A DNA stretch of 36,135 nt from Lenisia limosa. Its lineage: Eukaryota > Breviatea. The stretch lies in contig LPNZ01009726.1 in assembly GCA_001655205.1 (NCBI GenBank), forward strand, positions 1 to 36,135, in the 5' to 3' direction. Shown here piece after piece: positions 20,401-29,978 of this stretch. Positions within the stretch are counted from its first letter, which is position 1. Each line of letters starts with the position of its first letter. The notes below the pieces were generated by a model. It was given only the letters and a program-made list of their open reading frames with translations. It ran no database searches and was not told the DNA's origin. Position numbers and translations under genes: made by a program.

Positions 20401-22355
20401 CCCATGTGCGATTCAGGAAAATGTACTCCAACACACTGTTTTCATGACTCTCAAGGCTTTGGGTTACCATTGGTGCGGGTACATTCCATATTCTGATGAC
20501 AGCTCGAGCAGGTGCAAGTTTCGGACATATCTTGATTAGATTGTCAATTATCGTGGCCATGTTCCTTGGTAGGGTGGGAAAACAATTTTAAACCGCATTG
20601 ATCTATAAATATGATTGTTTTTGAAGTAAATTTGTATTATTATTATCATTCAAGGTGGTTCAGCAGTGGCTCATCATAGGGAAAGCGCAGCTAGACACAG
20701 TTTTTTGGCCCAAGTTGGGGTTGTTTTGACTCTTTACATTGGATATTCCACCATTTGTAGATTGCAATTGATACTGTACAATCAAATAACAATTTAGCTT
20801 GCGCTCATTGAACAAAGGCGACAAGCAATGGGTGGGGGTGCGTTGTAGTTGTAATACATAGACTGTACTTGATTATGGCATATTTTGCGTATAGTGGGGC
20901 AATTGACAAGTAATAAAACATACCCGTATTCGATAATATCAAAAGTACACGAAGAAGTGTGAGTACAACTATCAGAACAATAATTGTTCAGAGTTCCTGT
21001 CGAGTATGCTCCCAACTCATTTGGTGAAACCCCTCATGAGTCATGGTGAAGTGGTCGAATCTCTCCCGCATCAAATTACTCTTCTTCAAGTGAGTACTAT
21101 TATTGGAAGCTCAAAAAAATCAGCTTGATATCGTCGGGTTCACTGGCATGACTCTGACACTGCCTGCACGAGTTGTCTTCAGCGTTTTGAATCGACTAGT
21201 CTGGTGAGTGCTGCTGACCATATGGCAGTTTGCTAACTACGTAGTGCATTTGACAGTAATGCACGTTCAAGACGAGTGTACCGTCTTTATACTGTTGGTG
21301 ACACCTGGGTGGTGGGAGGGGCTTCCGGAACAGAACCTGATTCCTCAGCACTCTCTTGCATGATTTTGTTCTGCTTATCATAAACCAGGCTGAAACTGAA
21401 GAGGAAACTGGGTTGGGTTTTTGCTTTTTGGAAAATAATGATAGACTTGGTTACGTAATGGATATGGTATGCCCTGCTTTAACCACCCTCAAGGCCGCAG
21501 CCGGCATTCCCGGAACCAGCTCTGAGCCTGCCACTGCGGCTTCGTTCCTCGGCTGCGACCTGGTCAGTACCGTCGCAACTATCAATGCGGTGAGAACGGC
21601 TGTTCGTAAAAAATGGACCGTCAATTTGTTGAAGTAAAATACCTGTGGTACCTACATACTATACTTAATTGTTAATGTAATATTCATAAGTAAAATACAA
21701 GCTACTACTGTTTCAAATTTCGCATCAAATCAATCATTATGTTTAGAATCGTTTGTGTGGCGACCCATTCATCAAGATTCGGGTAGGTCTTGGTACCGAC
21801 AAGGCTGTTGCAGGCATTGTTCGAAGTATTCGCCCAAGGTACCTGATGGTTGGTTGGCTCAGTAATGTGTTCCAAATTACCCGATCAAACTAACTTGAGA
21901 CTTTCAGATATTCCCTCATTCTAACAACGCAGTGGGGTCCAGTCATTAGAGTGGCGTCCGCAATGAAACAGGCCGCTTCCGTTGCAACAGCTTACTGTGA
22001 TTTCACAACTGTCCAGGTATGTATACCACGCAGAAAGATCTTCACCAAGGATGGGGTATTCAGGAATGAATGCAATTCTTTACATATTAACTTCATTTTC
22101 TCTTTAAAAATAATGTTCCATATTGAAACCAAACAACTCACAATACAGGGCGTCTTGGGGTCTGGCAAAGGCTTCGTAAGCCTCACTGCTACAGACTACC
22201 TCAACCACCCCATGACAAGAAGAATTCCTGAGTGGGTTGTGTGTAAGAAGGTCAGCAAGGCTTCTGAGGATTCCGGCAAGTCTAAGGTCAATTTTGATAA
22301 CGCTCTTGGTTTGAGTTCAAAAGGCGTTTGGCAGCTCATAAGGGGGTCCAAGTAG
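14407..22355 (+). CDS. Membrane guanylyl cyclase, M1-C1-M2-C2 topology with inverted catalytic halves
   Basis: Predicted to make cGMP from GTP at a membrane. ATG at 14407 (short exon, GTTTG donor, rejoining at 14571). M1: about five hydrophobic spans, for example ILCIWIFLFFGAI (14821-14874), FLSFIFACAALMFAFYVYM (about 15125-15283), two spans at 16194-16297, and ALFLIGFFEVISILI. C1 (16709-18790): FPNVTILFIS, CFKLEQVEESILVVGGLP, CGAHTGSVVAGILG, WCMVGSTFNIASR and SVEAKGVGTMRVWKV. Linker to about 19960. M2 (19997-20760): about six spans, for example LMYAVVVSFFLIYTFI. C2 (20992-22355): EFLSSMLPTHLVKPL, ITLLQLDIVGFTGM, YRLYTVGDTWVVGG, IKIRVGLGTDKAVAGIV and QWGPVIRVASAM, ending near SSKGVWQLIRGSK, TAG at 22353-22355. 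C2 holds both metal Asp; C1 holds the transition-state Asn and Arg and guanine-type Glu and Cys. This matches the inverted layout known in Dictyostelium GCA and alveolate cyclases, but no P4-ATPase part precedes it. Some junctions (17640-18064, about 20215-20250, about 20755-20800) are unresolved. Confidence 0.88.
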
Positions 22356-22686
22356 AGTGTAGAGTTTTGTGGTTTCGTGTTTTTAGAATATTATGTATTT
22401 AGTAGCTTTCTGAAAAGAGGCTTATAGTAAATAACAAAACTACGACATTTTACAACACCCTCTTCGCCCTTGGGTTTTTGCAATATCCAGGAATTAATAT
22501 CCCTGAGTGAGTTTAATAAATATATTTTCGGATAACTAATAGTATATCATAAAAAATAGCACTCATTATTTCAGAAATATTATTCTACCAAACAAGCAGA
22601 TTTAAAAGATTCGGAGAATACCTCAAACCTTAAATTTCAGTTCATGTAAATATGCTTATCAGGTTTCGCCAATCTAAACAGTCACT
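22356..22686. other. Tail-to-tail intergenic interval
   Basis: 331 bp between the convergent stops of the cyclase (+) and the 149-aa gene (-). AT-rich, presumably the two 3' UTRs. An acceptor-like CTCACTCAG on the minus strand near 22500 could extend the small gene by one short exon if the GTTTGC after its LPVPSLQ is used as a donor; otherwise I see nothing. Confidence 0.4.
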
Positions 22687-23536
22687 TTAACAAAACAAAA
22701 ATCGAACACCGATGGCAGCTGGGCAAACCTGGAGTGAGGGTACAGGCAAATTCTGGTTGAGTGGGTTAAATTGACTTGAATTGGGCATAATTCCTTCAGT
22801 TTCAGGCAGCGGTAACTGGGGAAACGGCTGCTCTTCTTGGAATTGCTCACCATCATCAATTGCATCAGCAACTTCCTACAGGGTCAAATAGTGTGTTGAC
22901 TTTAAAATGGTCAGGGATTATTTCACCAACAAGGTCTTTAAACTGAGTGAAATATTGTGTTTATGCTCCAACTCTGCTGATATGTATGCCAGAAGTCCCA
23001 CGAACCTTTGGGAGGTTCAGCCTTGAAACCGCGTCTTTTGCACTTTTTTGAGCGCGGTTGACCATCTGAATAAAGTCGGAGCAGTCCACACCTTGAGCGT
23101 AAGTAGAAGATTTTCCAGAGAGTAAAGGATAGGGATCCCACTGATATAAGAAAAGCCAACTCGTGAGTAGGGGAAAATATGAGAAGGTGAGACCCGCGCT
23201 GATAGATTGAAGAATGATATCATGGTACATTTGCAAAAAATAATACTCCAAACACCACCAACCAGCCTGTTGTGCGGTAATTGAGATTTGTTTGACGAGT
23301 GAAACGTCATTATAGATTGTCTTGAGGTTGTCATTGAGAGCCAAAATGGCACTTGTGGCTTTGTCCAAAACATTGACCTTTACCATTATTGGAAGAAATT
23401 TTATCGATATTAATCAGTGATTGATAAATTGAAATAATTTCCTTTGGTTTTTTCAGATAATCACCATAATCCGCACCTGTGACATTTGCGGAGGGCACGA
23501 TAAAAGGTCCTTCAAATTCTCCATTGACTGTGCCAT
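22687..23536 (-). CDS. Small helical protein of unknown function (149 aa)
   Basis: Four exons in phase: 23536-23477, 23377-23263, 23091-23006 and 22875-22687 (TAA), 450 nt in all. An in-frame stop lies upstream of the ATG (MAQSMENLKDLL), which supports this start. The first ~85 residues are heptad-like and probably helical (VLDKATSAILALNDNLKTIY, DFIQMVNRAQKSAKDAVSRL). The rest is acidic then Pro/Asn/Gln-rich (FQEEQPFPQLPLPETEGIMP). No transmembrane span or signal peptide. The helix-plus-disordered-tail form recalls small Mediator or tethering-complex subunits, but I cannot place it in a family. The gene is too fragmented by introns for a single long ORF to show it. Confidence 0.6.
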
Positions 23537-24093
23537 GTTCTGCCGTCGTCGGTGCTCGCATGCGGAGTGTCTCTAATGTGGGGTTAATAACGCCCCTTTG
23601 CAACATCAGAATGACAAGATGAACCCCCAAATATACCATGTGATATATAATATTATATTAGTAACTTAACCAATCATTATCGGAGTGAAACGTAACAAGC
23701 GTGAAAGTAACATATGGATGTTAAACAACTTTTATTGTTGAAATATGAATGGGTTCATCAACATTTTCCACTTATAGAAAGAAGCACCGTCACCCTGGCA
23801 ACCTGTTTTCGTTCGTCCCCTACAACGTGAAAACAAACCGACTATGATGTGTAGAAATATGAAAAAATATAATGCGGAAGTAATAAAGGGTGTATTTTCA
23901 CAAAAGCGATAACGACTACAACTCCATGTTACCCGCATTTTATACGGCTCGTATTATACTAAAAACAACAGATAAGAAGAGACGTCATTACAAAGAAAAT
24001 CGAGTAAAACAAACATATTTATACCAGTATGAGAAGCAACCAAGTTAAACCACTCATACGGTCTTCTTCCAGAGTCCGAAACCTCTTGGTCTG
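23537..24093. other. Intergenic interval between two tandem minus-strand genes
   Basis: 557 bp between the start of the 149-aa gene and the stop of the Pro-rich gene. It is AT-rich. Minus-strand frames here (for example 23938-23732) have no consistent splice links or recognisable motif. I see no further gene. Confidence 0.4.
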
Positions 24094-25510
24094 TTACGTC
24101 AGAAACTGCAGAATGTGGCAGAAATAAAACGAATTGTTTTGAAAAGGTTTGAACTTATGATTCCTATTTCAGTAACATATCAGATAGTATTTATGAGATT
24201 GTTTCTAATCCGTTACATAAAACAATTTTAGGAACACAGCTTACTGGTTGACTGGGGTAGATAGCTTCAATAGTGTCAGGGTTCTAAAAAACTCAGACTC
24301 AACGGATCGGGTTTTGGGCTTCTCAACAGCATATATTTATCTATCTATTCAATCTGCTTCATTGGTCTTATTAGGTAAATAATACACATATAATATAAAA
24401 TGCGATTATATGTAACCGAAATGAAGATCTAAATCCTTCCGATATCAAAAAATACTACTTATGGTTGCTTCACTGTCTAAATGCTAATATGTGAGGATGA
24501 GTGGTATAACGTAACAAACCTGCTGATGCCCGTAAGACTGAAGCACCTGGGGGTCTAGTGTTGGCATATTGAGAGGAGGAAGGGTGTCTATCGCAGTTGG
24601 CATTGGGAGGCTCGAAGGGATCTAAAAGATGAGAGGAGAGCTTTGGTTTGGATGTTGGCACCATTATTTAATACCATCATAATCAGTTTATTGAACCAAA
24701 TAGAGCCTCAGTTATGATTATATACAGGTAGCTTCCAACCATCGGGAGTTGCAAGTGCGTGGGTTCAGGGAAAGGTCCAAGAACATTGGCAGTGTCGTGG
24801 GTTGGGTAGAAGTGTGACGATGGGAGCGGGGGGTAGGATGGGGGCATCACTTCTACAGATCATAAGGGTTGTGTATTGATGATTCAAAGCTCTATTTGTT
24901 AGGAAATTCCTTTGATTTTAAAAATGACCAGGAAAAAGCCCGAACTCAAAACCCTTTTCAGACGATGAGCCTCTTGGGCTGGGTGCTCAACACCTTCAAT
25001 GTCCAGTAACTGGGAAGGCTCATTGTTATCGGCGTTGAGCTCATTTTCCGTGAGAGGAACCTTGGATGTGATGATTGGGTGTTTGCTTAAGAAAACTCAA
25101 AACATCAAAACAAGCCGTTAAACAATACTCCTCCTTGGACCNNNNNNNNNNNNNNNNNNNNNNNNNNNNNNNNNNNNNNNNNTTGTTTTGTGTCAACGGT
25201 GGAGAAGTCATTAATGCGTTTATTCAGTGCCCCTGGTGAAGAAGAACACGCCAATCCGAGAAGCTTTTTGAGTTGTGGGGGGGGTACTGACTGTACTAAT
25301 CAGGTGGTTGACTGACTGAATTGCCGAGGAATCATTCACCCTTAAACAGGCTTCTTCTCTTCTGATTAAAACACAGAAAAAAAAAAAAAAAAAAANNNNN
25401 NNNNNNNNNNNNNNNNNNNNNNNNNNNNNNNNNNNNNNNNNNNNNNNNNGCCCTCCGAACAAGGGGTCTGCTCCGAGCCTCCCAACCACTACTTCCAATC
25501 CATCATCCAT
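24094..25510 (-). CDS. Proline-rich protein of unknown function (two gaps)
   Basis: Probable start at 25510 (MDDGLEVVVGRLGADPLFGG), where the exon runs into the 25396-25449 gap. Later exons: about 25290-25183 (VPPPQLKKLLGL, into the 25142-25182 gap), about 25069-24950 (LTENELNADNNEPSQLLDIE), about 24860-24738 (MPPSYPPLPSSHFYP), about 24620-24520 (IPSSLPMPTAIDTLPPLNMP), about 24284-24246 (NPDTIEAIYPSQP), and a last short exon FLT-TAA at 24094. Most of these junctions keep phase 0. The tail is low-complexity Pro/Leu/Ser and likely disordered. No domain, signal peptide or membrane span is visible. It sits head to head with the ankyrin gene. The link between the first exon and the rest crosses a gap and is inferred. 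Confidence 0.45.
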
Positions 25511-25653
25511 ATCATCAATTCACCAATTCACGCTTTTACGTTTTCCTATACTTGACCAGATTTGACCTGATATATACCTCCCTTTGCCTACTAGCACCAA
25601 CCTAGGAGGCATATGTACCTCCTCGTTTCACATTCCCATTTGGGTCTGTGAGA

Positions 25654-27509
25654 ATGGAGCGATTGATGTTTTATGATGAGTGAGATGGAGATTGACATTT
25701 GATGACAATTGCATAATCCCCAGAATAGGAGTTAAGAATCATAAGCAGTGAGGCAGGTGTAAGGGAAGGATCTGAGCTTCCACCAAATGGCACACAACAC
25801 CGCTTTACGTCGCAGCTGCAAATGGGGAAACAAAGATTTGTAAACTGCTCATTCAGCACAGAGCGCTATTGGATAATCCAATTATGGTTGGCACTTACTA
25901 TTTGTGGATTCTTTTATTGGATATATATATCATATATGATACATATATCCCCGTCCATAAAAACCATTTTTTTTTGGATAAATCGGTGCNNNNNNNNNNN
26001 NNNNNNNNNNNNNNNNNNNNNNNNNNNNNNNNNNNNNNNNNNNNNNNNNNNNNNNNNNNNNNNNNNNNNNNNNNNNNNNNNNNNNNNNNNNNNNNNNNNN
26101 NNNNNNNNNNNNNNNNNNNNNACATGAAAGCTCTGGCCATGAGTTTAGGCCATTGTTTTGGGTGAATTAGTATCATCATGTGTATCTTTTATTTCCCAAT
26201 TCGACATTCTTTTAAGTGTTACATCCGTTATCTTATAAGGACGGTACAAGTTTGCATTGGGCTTGTCGAATGGGGAGAACAGAAACGGCAAAGTACTTAT
26301 TGGGACGGAAGGCTGATGTCAATGCTGTTACTTCTTCGGTTGGCCATGATTGTTTCTGATGCTGTTGTTATGATTTATCTTCCCTATAATATCTATAGCA
26401 CGAAACTCCACTTTATTTGGCGTCTCGGTTTAGCAATTTGAACACTTGCGAACTCCTCTTAAAACATCATGCTGATGTCAATATTTTGAATTACAATGTG
26501 AGGGGGTTTGGTTCAAGCACGAGCATTACAGTGGAACTTGAGATACTACACATAATAATCACAAAAGGTTGTGATAAGAGTATCACATAATACCGCTTTA
26601 TCAAAGATGACAGTTCAGGAGAAGACACCGTTGACGAATGCCTGTGACTGTAATAATGTTGACCTTGTGAAGTTACTCTTGAAAGCAGGAGCAGAAGTGC
26701 GGGCGCAAGATAGAGATGTAGGCTTGTTAGACTATATTCAGTAACCTTCAGGGATGGAGTGCATTATTTCACGCTGCCAACAAAGGTAACGCTACTATTG
26801 TTGATATTTTATTGTCACACGGATCTTCTCAAGAGAAAGATTATCTTGTGAGCTTGGAAAGTGACTTCAATGGACTTCTAAACCCTACTAATAATACAGT
26901 ATAAGATAGGTACTATATTCTGGTAGATTTAACGATTTGTCAATGTAAACATGTTACACACCACCTTACAACTAGGGCCGAACAGCCCTACATGTCGCGT
27001 GTAAGGGAGGTTTCTTACAAGTAGCGTCACGGTTGCTTCAAGCCGGCTTCGGTATCGATGCATGTGATGACCAAGTACGATATGATAGTACACATAAACA
27101 TCTCTGTCTTATGGAGTATTAACTACAAAGTACCAGATCATATGTCAATGAAAGCCTGATTTATTTAGTACATTACCCCTTTGCTCAACGCGTGTTTCCC
27201 TGAAGATGCCTTATATAGTGATACCAGCGATATTGACGATACTGATGACTATGAGCTGGCAAGGGCTTTGGTCGACCGAAATGCCGACTTCTCAACTGAC
27301 ATGGTTTGAGGTAACGCCTTTTTGATGTGTGTATATTTTTAGTGTATGTAGTCAGCATGCAATTACATATGACACATTGACTTGCCAGTTATATATTACT
27401 TTAGGACAAATACCTCGAGTCTGATAGCTTGGTCCTGACTGCACTGTTGCTTGATATGGCGCTAGTTAATCTTGAAAGCCGCCCTTTTTGCTTGTTAGAA
27501 GAAAAATAA
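25654..27509 (+). CDS. Ankyrin-repeat protein
   Basis: Successive exons each carry about one ankyrin repeat and most join in phase 0: 25778-25886 (TTPLYVAAANGETKICKLLI), 26240-26338 (DGTSLHWACRMGRTETAKYL), 26607-26717 (KTPLTNACDCNNVDLVKLLL), 26752-26847 (GWSALFHAANKGNATIVDIL), 26976-27074 (GRTALHVACKGGFLQVASRL), 27169-27303 (ITPLLNACFPEDALY, with an acidic insert DTSDIDDTDDYE), and a last exon 27405-27509 ending in TAA. The TPLH-like turn, GH/GN and LLL helices are clear. Ankyrin arrays bind partner proteins; no catalytic domain is attached. The N-terminus is uncertain: ATG at 25654 (MERLMFYD) with a GTGAG donor would need an 11-nt micro-exon near 25748 to keep phase. The 25990-26121 gap may hide another repeat. 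Confidence 0.8.
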
Positions 27510-27921
27510 ATGTGAACTCTACACTTCTTGTACTGGTTGATACTTCATGATGATTACACATCCTCGGTGGGATGATCACCACATTCACTGCCTCATAGTG
27601 TTGAGAATTACTCAGGCTAAATGGACAGTAATTCAGGGGGCTATTCTTTAAAAATGTCGTAAATTAAAAGTAAAATTATAGTTATGGATATCGATAGTTC
27701 GAAATGTGAAAAGATTGCAATTTGGGTGACCATCTCCCACCAAAGCAGTGGCACCTTCTAATGCAAGAGCCTCAAGTCCATGTGATACCAAAACCTCGTC
27801 TAAAAGGAATCAGAATATGGGAGCATCAAAATGGTGTAAAAAATCCATTCCATAGCAATAGAATTTGTTGCCATTATAAACCTAAGATCTGCAACTCTTT
27901 GAAGAGATCAACATTAAATCT
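27510..27921. other. Tail-to-tail intergenic interval
   Basis: 412 bp between the convergent stops of the ankyrin gene (+) and the phosphatase-fold gene (-). AT-rich; presumably 3' UTRs. A 71-codon + frame at 27722-27937 overlaps the last exon of the minus-strand gene and is its shadow. Confidence 0.4.
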
Positions 27922-29653
27922 CTATCCAGTGTATTGAGGGGACACACCGTTAATGATAGAGAGACCATTAGGATCACGTAGTCGCTGGAGAACTTCATTG
28001 AACTATGGTATAAAGATACAAGTACAAAGAAAACAAATATTCAAAACACCCTGTTTTAAAGCTTGACTGTTTGACTACCCAACATACAACTTGTCTTTTA
28101 TCCACCTTCGCTTTTGGAAACTGTAAGAAATAAAAAAAAATGCAGGTACAATATTGAATAAAAAACACAGCAAAAGTCAGTAAGATCAAAGTCCGCTCAC
28201 TTTGAGTTCGAGATACGGGTGCGAGCTGTACGATGTCACATCAAAGAGCCATGACGGCACTGCTTCCGGAAGGATCAAGGCCTCCCCTTTCCAATTCTAC
28301 AATGGTCACCTCATTGATTTCGGTCCAAAAATACAGGTGAAGTAGTTTTGAATTTGGCAACATTTTAGTTTGTGATCATTGAAATCGGATATAAGCAGGC
28401 CAGGCACCTCACATCAATAAAGTCTCTTTCATCTTGAGACACTTCGTCTAAGTCTCTTGACAGCCTACAAAAAATAAGCATTTGAGCGTTCAACTTAATA
28501 GTTACTTAAAGCCTTGTTTAAAGATAAGCAAAACAATACAAGCTACCTAATAATCACCCACCGGACAAACTCAGCCCATGATGAATCGTTGTCCCAAGCC
28601 TGCAATTTGCGCAATGCTCGAATAACCAGTCCTGATGTGTGGCCGCCGTCAATACAGTGGATCAAAATAGGCGATGTTGAGGGAGTGAGAATCAGCTGGA
28701 ATATCGTAAGAACTTCAGCATGTTGTTCCATATCCATGTGTTATGATCATATCACCAAATTTCGAATCGAAATGATAAACGAAGAGTATTCGAAGGTTGA
28801 TCCCGAGTGTATCTGTATAATATTGCAGATTTCTGGTCATGATAGAGGAGATAATGCGCTGCATTGAAATTAGTTCAAACGTGTGGAAATGACAAAAAAA
28901 TTGGTATGATGGATACGAGATGAAAGAAAAGTAAGAAAACTTCAGGAAATAGCATTTATAAATCAATAAACCTACATGAAAACAAAAATATGTCATAGTT
29001 CCGTCCAAACCAACATTAATACACTTATTGAGTACGGCTGGAGTGAGAACCACATTCTCTCGCCATGGAGGGGTTTCCTCCCAAACTTGCGGGTCAGAAC
29101 AGCGTATCATATTTAATGAGGCAAAGATCAAAGTTACTACCTTTGGAAAATGCAAGATAAATATTGCCAATGTATGGTGGGTTCTATGACAAAGATGGCT
29201 GTTCATAAACTTTTTGAAAAATTACAGGAGATATCAGAAGAAACAAAATAGAAATATATATCCTTTCAAAAATGGCAAAACAAAAAAAAAACCTGTAAAA
29301 CCCACTTAAGTTTATTCCCTCTTCACTGCAGAATTTCGAGAGGTCATAGGTGGGTTCTTCAGGAATAAGCGAAATGATTGTTCGCAAATTGAGCCTAATA
29401 GGTGAAGGAGATTAATGTGGGAATGTACATACCGCCCACCCACTACTATCTTTCACAGAATTAAAGAGAATAAATAATAAATAATAAATAATAAATCATA
29501 AATCATAAATCATAAAAATAATAAATAATAAATACACAAAGTTATTGCTAATACCTACTTTTGAAGAAATGAAAATGTTGGCAGGGTTGGATAAGCGGAA
29601 GTGAAAACACCCTCAACAATATTTGTGAAGAGGAAGGGAGGATGGAGTTTCAT
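27922..29653 (-). CDS. Siw14/OCA-type dual-specificity phosphatase fold, P-loop Arg missing
   Basis: Start at 29653: MKLHPPFLFTNIVEGVFTSA matches the N-terminal motif of plant and fungal atypical dual-specificity phosphatases (PPxNF..V..GIYRSG). Then LRTIISLIPEEPTYDLSKFC (from 29394), ENVVLTPAVLNKCIN (about 29090-29020), and the P-loop exon (28703-28546) with SPILIHCIDGGHTSGL followed by IRALRKLQAW. Family members have HCxxGxHRTG; here the Arg that binds phosphate is Thr and the next Thr is Ser, while the Cys remains. The C-terminal exons continue with LSRDLDEVSQDERDFID, WKGEALILPEAVPSWLFDV and FNEVLQRLRDPNG, ending in TAG at 27922. About 240-250 residues, near family size. Active members cleave inositol pyrophosphates or phosphoproteins; this copy is probably catalytically dead and binding-only. 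The junction between exons 2 and 3 (about 29304 to 29136) is ambiguous. Confidence 0.82.
29466..29533. repeat. AT-rich heptamer minisatellite
   Basis: Tandem 7-bp units: about four ATAAATA, then three of the form ATAAATC, then degenerate ATAAATA units. It lies inside the first intron of the phosphatase-fold gene (29395-29558). Likely replication slippage; length may vary between strains. Confidence 0.8.
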
Positions 29654-29978
29654 TGTGAAAGGGGGAAGGGGCTCAAATATCAAACTTATTATAATTGAGA
29701 GAATATAGAGTCAGATCTTCAATCAAATCGTCACATAGTCGAGATGAGACAAGGTCGAGCAGAAGGAATCACAACATTTGTTGTGCAAGATCATCAGGAT
29801 CTGCCTTTCAACATCCCTTTTTTTTCTGAATGAGTTTGTCGCGGAGTCAGTTAGTAAAGTAAGATATAGTGTAGATATCTTCAGAATCGTAGAAAAAGAG
29901 TTTGAGTTTCATTCCATTTCCTTCATCTACGTTGCCAGGGGCCTGTATTGAAGTGTTTTCGCTGCTTAATTACGGAAA
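29654..29978. promoter_or_regulatory. Head-to-head promoter interval, phosphatase-fold and FERM genes
   Basis: 325 bp separate the opposed ATGs at 29653 (-) and 29979 (+). The interval has T-run and A-run tracts but I see no convincing TATA element, repeat pair or other gene. Confidence 0.35.

Noticed and set aside
21992-22186. 64-codon minus-strand frame
   Set aside because: Antisense shadow of the last two cyclase exons and the intron between them.
14407-22355. Adenylyl cyclase as the name for the two-domain cyclase
   Set aside because: Topology matches, but the purine-contact residues in C1 are Glu and Cys, the guanylyl type.
25671-25859. 62-codon minus-strand frame with several Cys
   Set aside because: It lies opposite the first clear ankyrin exon, whose + frame gives an unmistakable repeat.
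29466-29533. Possible CRISPR-like array
   Set aside because: Units are seven bases with no spacers, in a eukaryotic intron; it is a simple tandem repeat.
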